NCBI RefSeq assembly: GCF_018219455.1
Contig: NZ_CP056122.1
Coordinates: 2,418,001 to 2,482,000, forward strand
Length of the DNA: 64,000 nt
Reading direction: 5' to 3'
Origin: Moritella sp. 5
GTDB lineage: Bacteria > Pseudomonadota > Gammaproteobacteria > Enterobacterales > Moritellaceae
Part shown: positions 55,271-64,000 of the stretch, piece after piece
Layout: every line of letters starts with the position of its first letter
Position numbering within the stretch: position 1 is the first letter of the stretch
Notes under the pieces: generated by a model
The model's input: only the letters and a program-made list of their open reading frames with translations
Database searches by the model: none
Told to the model about the DNA's origin: nothing
Position numbers and translations under genes: made by a program

Positions 55271-55615
55271 ATGAATTATTCAAACATGACAGCACCTGCA
55301 ATCACCACTGTGATTGGTGAAAGGCTAAAAACCTACCGCCTTAACGCGAACAAGACCCAAGCATCAATCGCTAAAGACGTAGGATTAACCCGTAAAAAGA
55401 TAGCCAATGCTGAGAATGGGCAATGCTCACTCGAAACCATGATTATTATTATGCAAGCGCTAGACGTTATAGACCAAATCGATATTTTTCTTCCGGCAAC
55501 TCAGATATCACCGGTTCAGCTTGCCCAGCTACATGGGAATGAACGAAAAAGAGCATCTAGCCCAAGAGAACAACAAAAACAAGAACCTGAAAACGAGGAT
55601 AACCTAGGATGGTAA
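55271..55615 (+). CDS. hipB: HipB-like HTH antitoxin
   Basis: The 114-aa protein has an Xre-type HTH (LKTYRLNANKTQASIAKDVGL, written here in part; VTRKKIANAENGQ-like follows) and a disordered, charged C-terminus (SPREQQKQEPENEDN). It should bind and neutralise HipA and repress the operon. Its stop codon overlaps the hipA start by 7 bp, coupling translation. Confidence 0.85.
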   Translation: MNYSNMTAPAITTVIGERLKTYRLNANKTQASIAKDVGLTRKKIANAENGQCSLETMIIIMQALDVIDQIDIFLPATQISPVQLAQLHGNERKRASSPREQQKQEPENEDNLGW

Positions 55616-56934
55616 AAGAAGTTATTGAGGTCAGTTACAACGACCTTGCTGTCGGCGCTGCCAGCTACGACCCAGTGACAAAGCAAAGCGCGTTTGAGTA
55701 CGATCCTAGCTTCATTTCTAGTGGGATTGAACTATCTCCCCTAATGATGCCACTCTCTAAGAAAATTTATTCATTCCCATCAATCGATCATGCTACTTTT
55801 AAAGGTCTTTCGGGGCTTTTGGCTGACTCTTTACCAGATGATTTCGGTAATACAGTCCTCAATGCTTGGGTAGCTCGAAACGGACGATTACCCAGTGAAA
55901 TAACCCCGCTTGAACGTTTAAAGTATACGGGAGCGAGAGGAATGGGTGCATTGTCTTATTCTCCGCCAAAGAAATACGGTAACTCTTTCAATAAGTCGCA
56001 AGAGATAGAGATCAAGTCTCTGGTTTCTGTCGCTCAAAACATTCTCTCTGAGAGACAAGACTTTGGCGTTGAACTTGATCATGCTGGCCGTGAAAACAAA
56101 GACGCCATGTTAGAACTTATGTCTGTCGGAATGAGCGCCGGTGGTGCCAGACCTAAAGCAGTTTTGGCATTTAACGAGAGTTTTAGCGAAGTTAGATCCG
56201 GCCAAGTTGAAGTCCCAGACGGATTTACCCATTACTTAATGAAATTTGATGGTGTCAGTGAGCATAACAAGAACAAAGAGACATTTGGTGACCCACTAGG
56301 TTACGGCGCGATGGAATATACGTATTATCTCATGGCAAATAAGCTTTGCGGTATTGATATGATGCCAACTCAACTATTGAACGAAGGTGATCGTCGCCAC
56401 TTTATCACCCAACGTTTCGATAGAATCGGAAACAAGCGCGTACATGTGCAGACCCTAAACGCAATGGCACATGTTAGCTACAAGCAAGCGGGCTCATACT
56501 CGTATGAGGAATTGTTTGGAGTCGTCCGACAACTAAGATTGAAAGCGCCAGAGGCTATGCAGCTATTAAGACGCTTAATCTTTAATATCGTATCGCGTAA
56601 CCATGACGACCACTCAAAGAACTTTGGATTTATGATGAGTGATGCCGGTACCTGGTCTCTTTCTCCGGCTTACGACATTGCATACTCATACAAGCCAGAT
56701 AGCGACTGGGTCAGTTGTCATTGGATGACTCTCAACGGTAAGCGTGATAATTTTGAGCGTAGTGATTTCTATAGCCTGAGTACACTAAGTCCCCTATTTA
56801 CTAAAAAACTCATAGACGAAACCATCGACGATATCACACAGCATGTATCTACGTGGCGTACACTCGCTACCGAACAAGCTGTCCCGCTATCGTTAATAGA
56901 TGAAGTCGAGTCAAACCTAAGGCTTAATATTTAG
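55609..56934 (+). CDS. hipA: HipA-like serine/threonine kinase toxin
   Basis: The 441-aa protein is a type II toxin kinase of the HipA family; E. coli HipA phosphorylates glutamyl-tRNA synthetase. Visible motifs are the Gly-rich loop MSAGGARPKAVLAFN, HFITQRFDRIG, the catalytic NHDDHSKNFGF, and the metal-binding LSPAYDIAYS. All catalytic residues appear intact. Confidence 0.9.
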   Translation: MVKEVIEVSYNDLAVGAASYDPVTKQSAFEYDPSFISSGIELSPLMMPLSKKIYSFPSIDHATFKGLSGLLADSLPDDFGNTVLNAWVARNGRLPSEITPLERLKYTGARGMGALSYSPPKKYGNSFNKSQEIEIKSLVSVAQNILSERQDFGVELDHAGRENKDAMLELMSVGMSAGGARPKAVLAFNESFSEVRSGQVEVPDGFTHYLMKFDGVSEHNKNKETFGDPLGYGAMEYTYYLMANKLCGIDMMPTQLLNEGDRRHFITQRFDRIGNKRVHVQTLNAMAHVSYKQAGSYSYEELFGVVRQLRLKAPEAMQLLRRLIFNIVSRNHDDHSKNFGFMMSDAGTWSLSPAYDIAYSYKPDSDWVSCHWMTLNGKRDNFERSDFYSLSTLSPLFTKKLIDETIDDITQHVSTWRTLATEQAVPLSLIDEVESNLRLNI

Positions 56935-56945
56935 CAATTAATCAC

Positions 56946-56982
56946 AAAGGTGCGACCAGAATATTTGGTTGCACCTTTTAAG
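56946..56982 (+). terminator. Terminator after hipA
   Basis: AAAGGTGCGACCA / TGGTTGCACCTTTT stem with 7-nt loop. Confidence 0.85.
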
Positions 56983-57037
56983 CCCTTCACACTAAATGTA
57001 AACAATCATGTGTGACCTCTTTTGAAACAAAATCGTA

Positions 57038-58690
57038 CTATGCTGGTTCCGATGCAATCGTTTTGCTCGGCTTGGACTTAGTATTGTGTAACTGATGGGT
57101 GACAGTTTGGCTTTGTATATTAAATTCCATTGTCGGTTGCCAGATACTTGCTTCTCTGTGTGTTACCACAATTACTGTCGCTTTTAGAGAATGAACATGT
57201 TCTGCGATAAGTCTCTCGGTAGCATCATCAAGTGCCGACGTGGCTTCGTCAAAAATCAGTATAGGTGCTTGCTTGATTAGAGCGCGTGCAATAGCCAACC
57301 TTTGTTTCTCGCCACCGGATAACGCTGCACCTTTTTGCCCAATAAGTTGATGAATACCTAATTCAGAACGATCTATTACCTCACTTAACTGAGCATGCCT
57401 TGCACATAGCTCGATTTCTTCATCGCTCGCATCGGGTTTACCTAAGCGGATGTTGTCTGCCAAAGTCCCAGTGAAAACAATAGGATCTTGTGCAACGTAA
57501 GAAAAATATTGAGTGAGCACGTCGTAACGGGTTTGTTTTATATCGACACCACCCAGAGTAATTTGACCTTGCGTAGGGTCATCAAATCGCATCAGCAAAC
57601 CTAACAGAGTACTCTTACCACCGCCACTTGGTCCATTAATCACAACTTTCGCGCCTTCTAAAATTTCTGCGTTTGCACCAATAAAAATGTCTGAGCAGCC
57701 AACATTATGTAACTGTAATTTGTGATGATTTGGCTGCTGAGCATTTTCCGGTTTAGGCTCTGGCAAGCTTGGTACCGTGGATAAATGAATATAGTCTTTA
57801 ATCGCCGCGCGCACATCATTAATCGCAAACCCAGCCAATGCTAACTCGCCCAAAGGCGCTGCTGCTCTAGTGATGAGTATCAAAAGCGATAAAATCAATA
57901 GTGGCTCTGTTGTACTAGAGACAACCAAGTAAGTCGCCATACCTGCCAGCGGTAAAATTGTTGCGAGCGTCGATACAAATGTGGTTTTAGATGCGGCTCG
58001 GTTGATGCCTTTGTGAACTTTTTCTTGCTTAGTCCAACTTGCTTCAATTCGTTCAACTGCCCGCTTTGGACCCGCGGTCGCGCGCAGTAGATCGAGGTGG
58101 TCGATCAGTTCGAGTGTGTATTTGGTGGCATTCACATCTGCGCTGTGTCGATCGCTATCGGTATGGATCAGTGCCAATTGCGCTTTATATTGAATGAATA
58201 ACGCGCTTGCGAGTAATGCTGCACTCAGCGCCGCTATGGTTAAACCACCAACTAGACCAATTCCAACCACCAGAAATAAAGGTAGGAGTGGCGCGTGTAG
58301 GAAGGTTTGCAGTTGGTGAGCTGGTATGCTCATAAAACCAGGAATGCCACGCTCTGCCAGTTGAGTTGTTTGCGTTCTGTGATGGTCGGTAAACCAAGCT
58401 AGCTTTGCTTGGCTAAGTGCTTTACCAAGCGCTGAATAGAGATCACCAGTAAGTTTTGCTCCGGACAAAAATCCAGATCGAGTGACTATCACAGTTGCCA
58501 AGATTGCAGCAGCCGCGGCCACCAAAACATACATAGGTGTTTGCTGTTCAACTATGGATAGGGCCAAAACAGTGTAGGCTGCAGCTTCCAGTACGGCAAC
58601 GAGAACCCAACCAGTGCCAACAAGGAACAGCCGACGTTTTGCCTGTTCTGGAAGTACGTTACTAGCGGAATTAGTGCTGTTGTTCGTCAT
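57038..58690 (-). CDS. ABC transporter half (permease-ATPase), partner of the 60297 gene
   Basis: The 550-aa protein has about six membrane helices and an ATPase with Walker A GPSGGGKST, signature LSGGEKQR, Walker B ILIFDEATSALD and the switch His in VVTHREAS. It starts 4 bp inside the preceding gene, so the two form a heterodimer. It resembles siderophore transporters of the YbtQ/IrtB type as I recall them; the call is tentative. Codon use looks more GC-rich than the satellite genes next door. Confidence 0.75.
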   Translation of the reverse strand: MTNNSTNSASNVLPEQAKRRLFLVGTGWVLVAVLEAAAYTVLALSIVEQQTPMYVLVAAAAAILATVIVTRSGFLSGAKLTGDLYSALGKALSQAKLAWFTDHHRTQTTQLAERGIPGFMSIPAHQLQTFLHAPLLPLFLVVGIGLVGGLTIAALSAALLASALFIQYKAQLALIHTDSDRHSADVNATKYTLELIDHLDLLRATAGPKRAVERIEASWTKQEKVHKGINRAASKTTFVSTLATILPLAGMATYLVVSSTTEPLLILSLLILITRAAAPLGELALAGFAINDVRAAIKDYIHLSTVPSLPEPKPENAQQPNHHKLQLHNVGCSDIFIGANAEILEGAKVVINGPSGGGKSTLLGLLMRFDDPTQGQITLGGVDIKQTRYDVLTQYFSYVAQDPIVFTGTLADNIRLGKPDASDEEIELCARHAQLSEVIDRSELGIHQLIGQKGAALSGGEKQRLAIARALIKQAPILIFDEATSALDDATERLIAEHVHSLKATVIVVTHREASIWQPTMEFNIQSQTVTHQLHNTKSKPSKTIASEPA

Positions 58691-60297
58691 ACTTCTTCGT
58701 CCTGTTTGTCAGCGTTTCGAGTTAATGTCAGCGTAAAATCTGTTTGCTGAGCGAGGTCAGAGTCATGGGTTACTACAATAATGGTTTTACCTTGTTGGTG
58801 AGCCAGTGAACGCAAGTTTTGCATCACAAGCAACGCAGTTTCCTTATCAAGGGCGCTAGTAGGCTCGTCAAGTAAGATTATGTTGGCGTTACTTAAGAAC
58901 ACGTTAGCAAGCGAGATGCGTTGTTGTTGCCCGCCTGAGAGAGAGGATGCGTCCGCTGCAAGATCAATAATCAACTGGGCGCGGCTCAGTGCATCGCGAA
59001 ACGTATCGTCAGTCGCATCTGGTGTAGCCAATTGCAGATTCTCTCGCACCGTTGTTTTCAAAACACCTGTGTTTTGGGGTACGTAGCGTATTGCATTATG
59101 TCGCGATACTTCATCAAGGTCTGATATATCATCATGACCTAGGGTAACGGTCCCTGATGAAGGCTGTTCGTAACCGGATAAGATACGTAAAAAAGTACTT
59201 TTACCAACGCCACTCGGGCCCATAATGGCTGTAAAAGAGCCCGGAAGAAAAGAGTAAGAAAGATCGTTGATGATCGTTTTTTGCTCGGTGATAACCTTGA
59301 TGTGTTCGGCATGTAACGAGTCTGATTTACTCTCTCGCTTGACTTGGCCTGAAGCGATGGTGCTTTCTTGTAAAAAGTTGCTGATGTGTTTTGCGGCGTT
59401 TTTACCTGCCGTTACATAGTCTAAGCCGTGGCCCAACTTTAGCACGGGGGTCACGATGGCAAGGCCAAAAAAGAAAACCGAAGCCATGGCCGCAGGACTT
59501 AACTCATAGGAAATCGTGTAAGCGATAGCTAAAGTGGCGACCGCTTGTAGCAGCGCGACAGAAACCGCAGCAGCAAGTGCAACATTGCTCACCCACTTTA
59601 CTATACCGTCTGTAAAGCGTTGCGTGGCATGTCGATAATTGGCAATGGCGCCCGATTGAGTACCATAAATACGGTTGACTCGGATGCCCCTTGTGTAGTC
59701 GTTCACTGCAGTAACAATCTCACCCATAATGTTCATGCGTTCAGTGCCATATTTGGCCGCATACTTGGGTAGAAACACCAGATAGTAAAGTGAGGCGATA
59801 AGACCAGGGATAAGGGCTAAAAGCGCAATTGGCCCTGCCAAACTCAACATGATGAGAATGGACGCTAATGGCACCAACATAAACGTGACAAATTCAGACG
59901 GTAAGTGTGCAATCATATGGTGCAGTGTATTAATGTCCTCCGAAGCCAAGCGACGAAGTTGATTCTCACCATATCGAGAGACGGTTTTGCTTGGTAACCT
60001 AGCCAGATGCTGAACCACTTGACGGCGTAGTTGAGAGGAAAATTGGGATTCAGCTTCATGAACCCACCAGGATGCTAATGAAGAGACGGCGGCACTAACG
60101 ATCCAAAGTCCGATTGCACTGAAGATCCATTTACTCGAGAGGTCGTCAATTAATTGTATTAAGCACAATAGTGCACCGATTTTTGCAAGTGCAGCGACCA
60201 CTTCAGCAAAGGTACCCAGCATTAGCTTGGCGATTGATGGTTGTAACGCTGGCATCAGCGCAGGTGTGAGATAATGTTGGCTGATTTTGTTTATCAT
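58687..60297 (-). CDS. ABC transporter half (permease-ATPase), siderophore-exporter-like
   Basis: The 536-aa protein has an exporter-type membrane domain with QLRRLASEDINTLHHMIAHLP, a signature I associate with YbtP/IrtA-type transporters, then an ATPase with [29 protein letters not shown] and VVTHDSD. It lacks an extra domain such as the SIP domain of IrtA. No siderophore synthesis genes are in the window, so the substrate is open. Confidence 0.75.
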   Translation of the reverse strand: MINKISQHYLTPALMPALQPSIAKLMLGTFAEVVAALAKIGALLCLIQLIDDLSSKWIFSAIGLWIVSAAVSSLASWWVHEAESQFSSQLRRQVVQHLARLPSKTVSRYGENQLRRLASEDINTLHHMIAHLPSEFVTFMLVPLASILIMLSLAGPIALLALIPGLIASLYYLVFLPKYAAKYGTERMNIMGEIVTAVNDYTRGIRVNRIYGTQSGAIANYRHATQRFTDGIVKWVSNVALAAAVSVALLQAVATLAIAYTISYELSPAAMASVFFFGLAIVTPVLKLGHGLDYVTAGKNAAKHISNFLQESTIASGQVKRESKSDSLHAEHIKVITEQKTIINDLSYSFLPGSFTAIMGPSGVGKSTFLRILSGYEQPSSGTVTLGHDDISDLDEVSRHNAIRYVPQNTGVLKTTVRENLQLATPDATDDTFRDALSRAQLIIDLAADASSLSGGQQQRISLANVFLSNANIILLDEPTSALDKETALLVMQNLRSLAHQQGKTIIVVTHDSDLAQQTDFTLTLTRNADKQDEEV

Positions 60298-60607
60298 ACT
60301 CTTCCCAACTTATTGAGGTAGTGAAAAAAGGTGTGGGATTGATATGTTGAGCGTATAAGGCTCTCACCACTGGTGCTTTGGATGCCGTAATCAGGTTTTA
60401 AGTCGTAAATAATATGTTCGATAATCGAGCCTACGTTTTAATCTTGTAGTAATGCTCATAATATGAGCAATATTATTAGAATTAGCAATTAGTATTTCCG
60501 GTTGTATAGAAAAGTTAGCGATATAAATCAAAGTGTTGATAATTTACTGGGCATGACAACATGGGCATCAATATATCAGGGTATTTGGTTGCACCTATTC
60601 TTATATG
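60298..60607. other. Intergenic region before the ABC exporter operon
   Basis: No gene supported. It includes the palindrome GCTCATAATATGAGC, about 160 bp before the exporter start. Confidence 0.55.
60451..60470. promoter_or_regulatory. Palindrome upstream of the ABC exporter operon
   Basis: GCTCATAATATGAGC flanked by A/T-rich sequence; could be a regulator site. Similarity to a Fur box is weak and not claimed. Confidence 0.4.
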
Positions 60608-61390
60608 CTATATGGCATGTTCCATCTCACTTAACCAAGACGGTATATTTTTGTTATACCAATCAATACATTTACTCGTTTCCGGGTGACGCCTTTCTAT
60701 CAACAAATTAACAACCTCAATAACAAACCACGCTTTAGCAATAATTAGCTGTTCAAATAACTCTGAACCATCGTGGTTACTGTTATTCTTTAGATAACAT
60801 TCTACAATTGTTGAATACTCAGTATAATTCCCCATATCTTGTACCAATGGGGCTAAATCAATAGCAGGGCTACCTTTCCCGAACCTTTCCCAATCAAACA
60901 ATACAATGCTGCCATCGTTACGCCTACCCCAATTACCACTGTTCGTATCGCCTGAAATATAATGTTCTGATTCGAATAATATGGCGCTTTTCTTTTGCAT
61001 GTAATGGAATAGATTCTCGCAACTTTTAGGGAGGTTTAAAGCAAGTAGAGCTGAATCACTTTGATTTATGTCCCATTTATGTTGCTTTATCGGAATTTGG
61101 TAAGGATCATTACAATTATGGACAAGCAATAGCTGTTCATACATCTCAGAAGTTTGAGTTAATTCCGTAAGAGTAAGCGGGTTAGGTATATATTCAATGA
61201 ACAAGTCACGCCCTTGGCTATAAAATAGTTCAGGAATACCAACACCAATAGTCCGTAATTTTGGAGCGACTAATTTATAGAAATCCACTTCAATAGAAGT
61301 CGCATTTATTTTTTGAATACACTGAACACCTTGATATTCAGTTAAATACACCTGTGCTTCCCCCATTTGGGATAATTCTTTCTGTTTCAT
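60608..61390 (-). CDS. Aminoglycoside phosphotransferase (APH)-family kinase
   Basis: The 260-aa protein has the APH/choline-kinase fold: a catalytic-loop-like YISGDTNSGNWGRR and the metal-binding IVLFDWERFGKGSPAIDLAPLV. The substrate is unknown; the family includes antibiotic, choline and fructosamine kinases. ATG 61390 with AAGAG upstream suits the family better than 61453. Confidence 0.75.
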   Translation of the reverse strand: MKQKELSQMGEAQVYLTEYQGVQCIQKINATSIEVDFYKLVAPKLRTIGVGIPELFYSQGRDLFIEYIPNPLTLTELTQTSEMYEQLLLVHNCNDPYQIPIKQHKWDINQSDSALLALNLPKSCENLFHYMQKKSAILFESEHYISGDTNSGNWGRRNDGSIVLFDWERFGKGSPAIDLAPLVQDMGNYTEYSTIVECYLKNNSNHDGSELFEQLIIAKAWFVIEVVNLLIERRHPETSKCIDWYNKNIPSWLSEMEHAI

Positions 61391-61591
61391 AGAATGACTC
61401 TTAGTAAACGGGACGCCGTATAATGTAAATCGCAGTTTATTTATAAAATACATAGCTAAGACAATAAGTCATTACATTTCTTTAATTTATTTATAACGTT
61501 TCACAATTTACAAGGTATTCACTAAGGGGTACCCTATGAGAGTGTAAAATACCTTTCAAAGGAAATTGCACTGGATAACAGTTATTGAGGA

Positions 61592-61618
61592 GGTTGCTAT
61601 CTTGCTAAGATGGCAACC
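61592..61618. repeat. Hairpin before the methyltransferase gene
   Basis: GGTTGC-ATCTT / AAGAT-GCAACC with loop GCT, about 60 bp before the ATG at 61676. Possibly a leader hairpin. Confidence 0.45.
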
Positions 61619-61675
61619 AGGGTTTGAATCGAGACGTCTTACTCCACAAACGTTAGCACAAAATATGAGAGCAAT

Positions 61676-62299
61676 ATGAATAATTCTTTACGGGAAACAT
61701 ATAATAGTTTTGCAGATACTTATGACGTAAATAGAGGGGCTTTTGATATATCTGACATCCTCAACTCGTTTTATTCTAATTTAGCGTCTAAGAGTGGAAA
61801 ATTACTTGATCTTGGTTGTGGTGCTGGAGAGCCTGTTGCCAGCTATTTTATAGATAATGACTGGCAAGTTACAGGTGTCGATTTTTCTGAACGTATGCTC
61901 GAGTTAGCTTCAAAGTATGCGCCTAAAATGAAGGCTGTTAGAAGTGATATCAGTGATGTAAAATTTAAGTCAAATGAGTTTGATGCAGTAACAGCAACGT
62001 ATAGCCTTTTTCACATTCCATCTGAACTTCATGTCGATCTTTTTTCCGAAATATTTAAGTGGTTAAAACCCAAAGGAAAACTTCTATTTACTTATGCAAC
62101 GAAGGAAGCTACTGGGGTTGAAGAGTTTAGCGGTTATATCAAATTCATGGATACTGAGTTTTATTACAGCCACAAGAAACCCGCTGAGTTATTTTGTGAT
62201 TTACAACGTATCGGATTTACAATTGAGGCTCAGGAATATCATACAATCTGCAATGAAACACTCTTGTGGATTACGGCGCAAAAACCTGATAATAAGTAA
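61676..62299 (+). CDS. SAM-dependent class I methyltransferase
   Basis: The 207-aa protein has motif I LLDLGCGAGEPVA near residue 45, motif II GVDFSERMLELA, and VTATYSLFHIP with the following GKLLFTYAT. The substrate is not evident. It stands alone between convergent neighbours. Confidence 0.87.
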   Translation: MNNSLRETYNSFADTYDVNRGAFDISDILNSFYSNLASKSGKLLDLGCGAGEPVASYFIDNDWQVTGVDFSERMLELASKYAPKMKAVRSDISDVKFKSNEFDAVTATYSLFHIPSELHVDLFSEIFKWLKPKGKLLFTYATKEATGVEEFSGYIKFMDTEFYYSHKKPAELFCDLQRIGFTIEAQEYHTICNETLLWITAQKPDNK

Positions 62300-62363
62300 A
62301 AAACAGTTAGGTTTCCAACTACCTAGGGGAATTCTGCTTAACGTTATCGTACTAAGCCTATAT

Positions 62364-62402
62364 CAAAAAACAGGCAGTATCATTCACTGCCTGTTAGTTT
62401 TT
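62364..62402. terminator. Terminator after the methyltransferase
   Basis: AACAGGCAGT / ACTGCCTGTT perfect 10-bp stem with A- and T-rich flanks, between convergent genes. Confidence 0.85.
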
Positions 62403-62470
62403 AAGTCTGATATATTGAGCTCTAATTTACAAAATAAGTAAACATATTATGAGTTAAGAAGCACTCTAAC

Positions 62471-63274
62471 TCACTTTTGGAAGAGATGTGTTAGGCTCTC
62501 CATTTGTAAACGCACTCGCTTTGTAAATACCTTAGGCGTTATTTTGGCTATTTTTTTACATTCTCGCGTCATATGTGATTGATCGCTAAAACCATGGCTT
62601 AGAGCCAAATCGGCAAGGCCACTATCAGGGATTTCACGAAGTACATTTATCACAGATTTCACGCGTAAAATACGTTGATAGTGCTTAGGCGTTAACCCTA
62701 ACCATTTTTGGAACTGACGTTCAATCTGGCGCTGACTAATCGTAATATCATTGCAAAATTGTGTAGGTGTTTGAGACTGTTCTATAGCTTTAAGTGCGTG
62801 GGCTAATTCAATAGGAATAGGACATGACAAATCTAACCTATCGATCAACCAGCGATATAATGTTGTGATACATGCGAAGTGACCATGGTTCGATGCAAGA
62901 GATTCTCTTAAATCTTGTAGCGCTAATGTCATTTTGTTATCAGTAGTTACTATTTTCGGTTCGTCGTAACGCTTCCCAAGTACACCAGCCCCGATTGCAG
63001 GATGAAAACGCATCCCGACCAATTTAGATCTCGGTGGAAGAGAAATTTTCTGGGCAAACTTACTGACAGGTAATACTATCACCCCCGTAGGGAAAATATT
63101 ATCTCCAAGTTTAATCGTAGATCCAAGATTAAATATTATACCACTGCATGCATCACCATGTAACCAATGGTCGCAGGCTTCAGGTCCATGAACTGACGCA
63201 GACCATATCCCTTGAATGTAAGGCGACAGCAGCCCTTTAGGCTGAATTAATTTGAATTCTAGCGATGATTTCAA
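62471..63274 (-). CDS. AraC-family transcription regulator
   Basis: The 267-aa protein has an N-terminal DUF6597-type sensing domain (PYIQGIWSASV) and two C-terminal HTH motifs (TISQRQIERQFQKWLGLTPK and GLADLALSHGFSDQSHMTRE). It lies 16 bp after the carboxymuconolactone-decarboxylase-family gene on the same strand, so it probably controls that gene or is cotranscribed. Confidence 0.87.
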   Translation of the reverse strand: MKSSLEFKLIQPKGLLSPYIQGIWSASVHGPEACDHWLHGDACSGIIFNLGSTIKLGDNIFPTGVIVLPVSKFAQKISLPPRSKLVGMRFHPAIGAGVLGKRYDEPKIVTTDNKMTLALQDLRESLASNHGHFACITTLYRWLIDRLDLSCPIPIELAHALKAIEQSQTPTQFCNDITISQRQIERQFQKWLGLTPKHYQRILRVKSVINVLREIPDSGLADLALSHGFSDQSHMTRECKKIAKITPKVFTKRVRLQMESLTHLFQK

Positions 63275-63290
63275 ATCTTAAAAGCTCCTT

Positions 63291-63746
63291 TTAGCTTGAA
63301 AAACCGACTTCTGGTTTAAAAGCTTTAGCAATACGATTCCAGCTGTTTATGGCATTGACAGCCAAGGTCAAATCAACTAGACCTTGCTCACCAAATATAT
63401 CTAAAGTTCTTTGATACAGTTGGTCTGATACCGGCTGTCCTGATGTGATACATTCAGCCCAATGTAAAGCGCTCTGTTCAGATTCAGTATACAAGAGTGT
63501 ATCTTGCCAAGCTGATAATCCAATGAGACGTTCAGCAGACTCACCTTGCTTTAATGCATCTTTACTGTGCATATCGATGCAAAATGCACACTGGTTAATC
63601 TGAGATACACGCAGTTTAACAAGTTCCCATATTGCAATCGACAAGGTTGATGACAGACTAAATTGTTGCTGGAGACACCTTTCTTGTCTTAATAAAATAG
63701 TCATTAATTTTGGTGATACCGCATAATAATTAATTCTATAGTTCAT
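63291..63746 (-). CDS. Carboxymuconolactone decarboxylase (AhpD-like) family protein
   Basis: The 151-aa protein has the AhpD redox motif and proton-relay pattern INQCAFCIDMHSKDALKQGE (CxxC with downstream His), followed by ERLIGLSAW. Such proteins act as alkylhydroperoxidase-like antioxidants. Paired with the AraC regulator downstream. Confidence 0.88.
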   Translation of the reverse strand: MNYRINYYAVSPKLMTILLRQERCLQQQFSLSSTLSIAIWELVKLRVSQINQCAFCIDMHSKDALKQGESAERLIGLSAWQDTLLYTESEQSALHWAECITSGQPVSDQLYQRTLDIFGEQGLVDLTLAVNAINSWNRIAKAFKPEVGFSS

Positions 63747-63907
63747 AATAATACCTCTCTTAAAAATACAAGAATAAATAATATACGGTCTTATTTATTG
63801 AATATTTTCGACATCGCCGAAAAAGGTGATGTTGTGGCTAAGTAATATTGTTAACTGCTTCCAAATAACTTCTGTAGCTTATATTATGAATGAGTAGACG
63901 CTTTAAC

Positions 63908-64000
63908 TTATAAAGACAGCTTAGGTTGGATAAAGTCGATAAACGCAGAAATACGTTTTGCTACTGAAGAAGACTGATAGAACACCGCGTTGATCTGTTC
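63908..64000 (-). CDS. LysR-family regulator, C-terminal 30 codons (cut by the window end)
   Basis: The minus-strand frame from 64000 to the TAA at 63908-63910 encodes EQINAVFYQSSSVAKRISAF and a short tail, the usual C-terminal end of LysR effector domains (AVFYQS...R+SAFIDF). The start lies beyond the window. Confidence 0.7.
   Translation of the reverse strand, partial: EQINAVFYQSSSVAKRISAFIDFIQPKLSL

Noticed and set aside
60440-60500. Fur box upstream of the ABC exporter
   Set aside because: By-eye match to the 19-bp consensus is only about 11 to 12 positions, too weak in AT-rich DNA.
60608-61390. Aminoglycoside resistance gene
   Set aside because: The APH fold is broad and the sequence shows no specific resistance subfamily; called only as a family kinase.
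61620-62360. Methyltransferase as an integron cassette with attC sites
   Set aside because: GTTAGC and AACGTT near the gene ends do not fit the GTTRRRY core properly and no paired attC stem is present.

Overview
The window looks like an AT-rich chromosome segment of a marine gammaproteobacterium. The core gene order (rnd/minEDC/ycgL/ycgN/yecH, ttcA-uspE-fnr next to a cbb3 oxidase cluster, potABCD) together with chitin enzymes and a phasin fits the Moritella/Shewanella/Psychromonas neighbourhood, with Moritella my best guess. This is inference from gene content and protein similarity recalled from memory, with no database search.

Positions 1-36.7 kb are mostly housekeeping: the end of rnd, the minCDE division-site operon, a small envelope/unknown cluster (ycgL, an MltB-type lytic transglycosylase, a fumarylacetoacetase-family hydrolase, ycgN, yecH), radA, a ThrE-type exporter, a phasin, the CobB deacylase, the potABCD polyamine importer, ttcA, uspE, fnr and the complete ccoNOQP oxidase with its assembly genes ccoH-ccoI-ccoS. 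Exact or near-exact FNR boxes lie upstream of ccoN and fnr. Then come pgm, ppiC, a DsbA-like protein, a porin, a GH20 chitobiase with a CRP-like site, lipoproteins, an MsbA-like ABC exporter and a TerB protein.

Positions 36.7-41.6 kb are a patchy region: a PEP-CTERM protein, a remnant of a TRAP permease (dctM) fused to a duplicated 5' end of a neighbouring secreted-protein gene, a BASS transporter and a GH19 chitinase.

The most striking part is 41.7-53.5 kb. At 41773-41800 there is a near-perfect chromosomal dif site (XerC/XerD dimer-resolution site), so this is the replication terminus. Immediately beside it is an array of CTXphi/RS1-like filamentous-phage satellites: two perfect tandem copies of a 4228-bp unit (RstA-like replication initiator, RstB-like ssDNA-binding protein, two small unknown proteins, a divergent RstR-like repressor and a membrane-anchored cargo protein), then at least two degraded relatives. 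The full copies and the third element each end in a CTXphi-type attP hairpin made of two opposed dif-like sites. No coat, pIII or Zot genes are present, so these are satellites that would need a helper phage. The ends are conserved but each element type carries a different small membrane-anchored cargo protein, one with twelve tandem 9-bp repeats encoding Pro-Val-Glu.

From 53.6 kb to the end is further accessory DNA: a PI-PLC X-domain protein without a signal peptide, a hipBA toxin-antitoxin pair with a clear operator, a heterodimeric ABC exporter resembling siderophore transporters of the YbtPQ/IrtAB type, an APH-family kinase, a SAM methyltransferase, an AraC regulator next to an AhpD-like carboxymuconolactone decarboxylase, and the last codons of a LysR regulator. 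No rRNA, tRNA or CRISPR array was seen.
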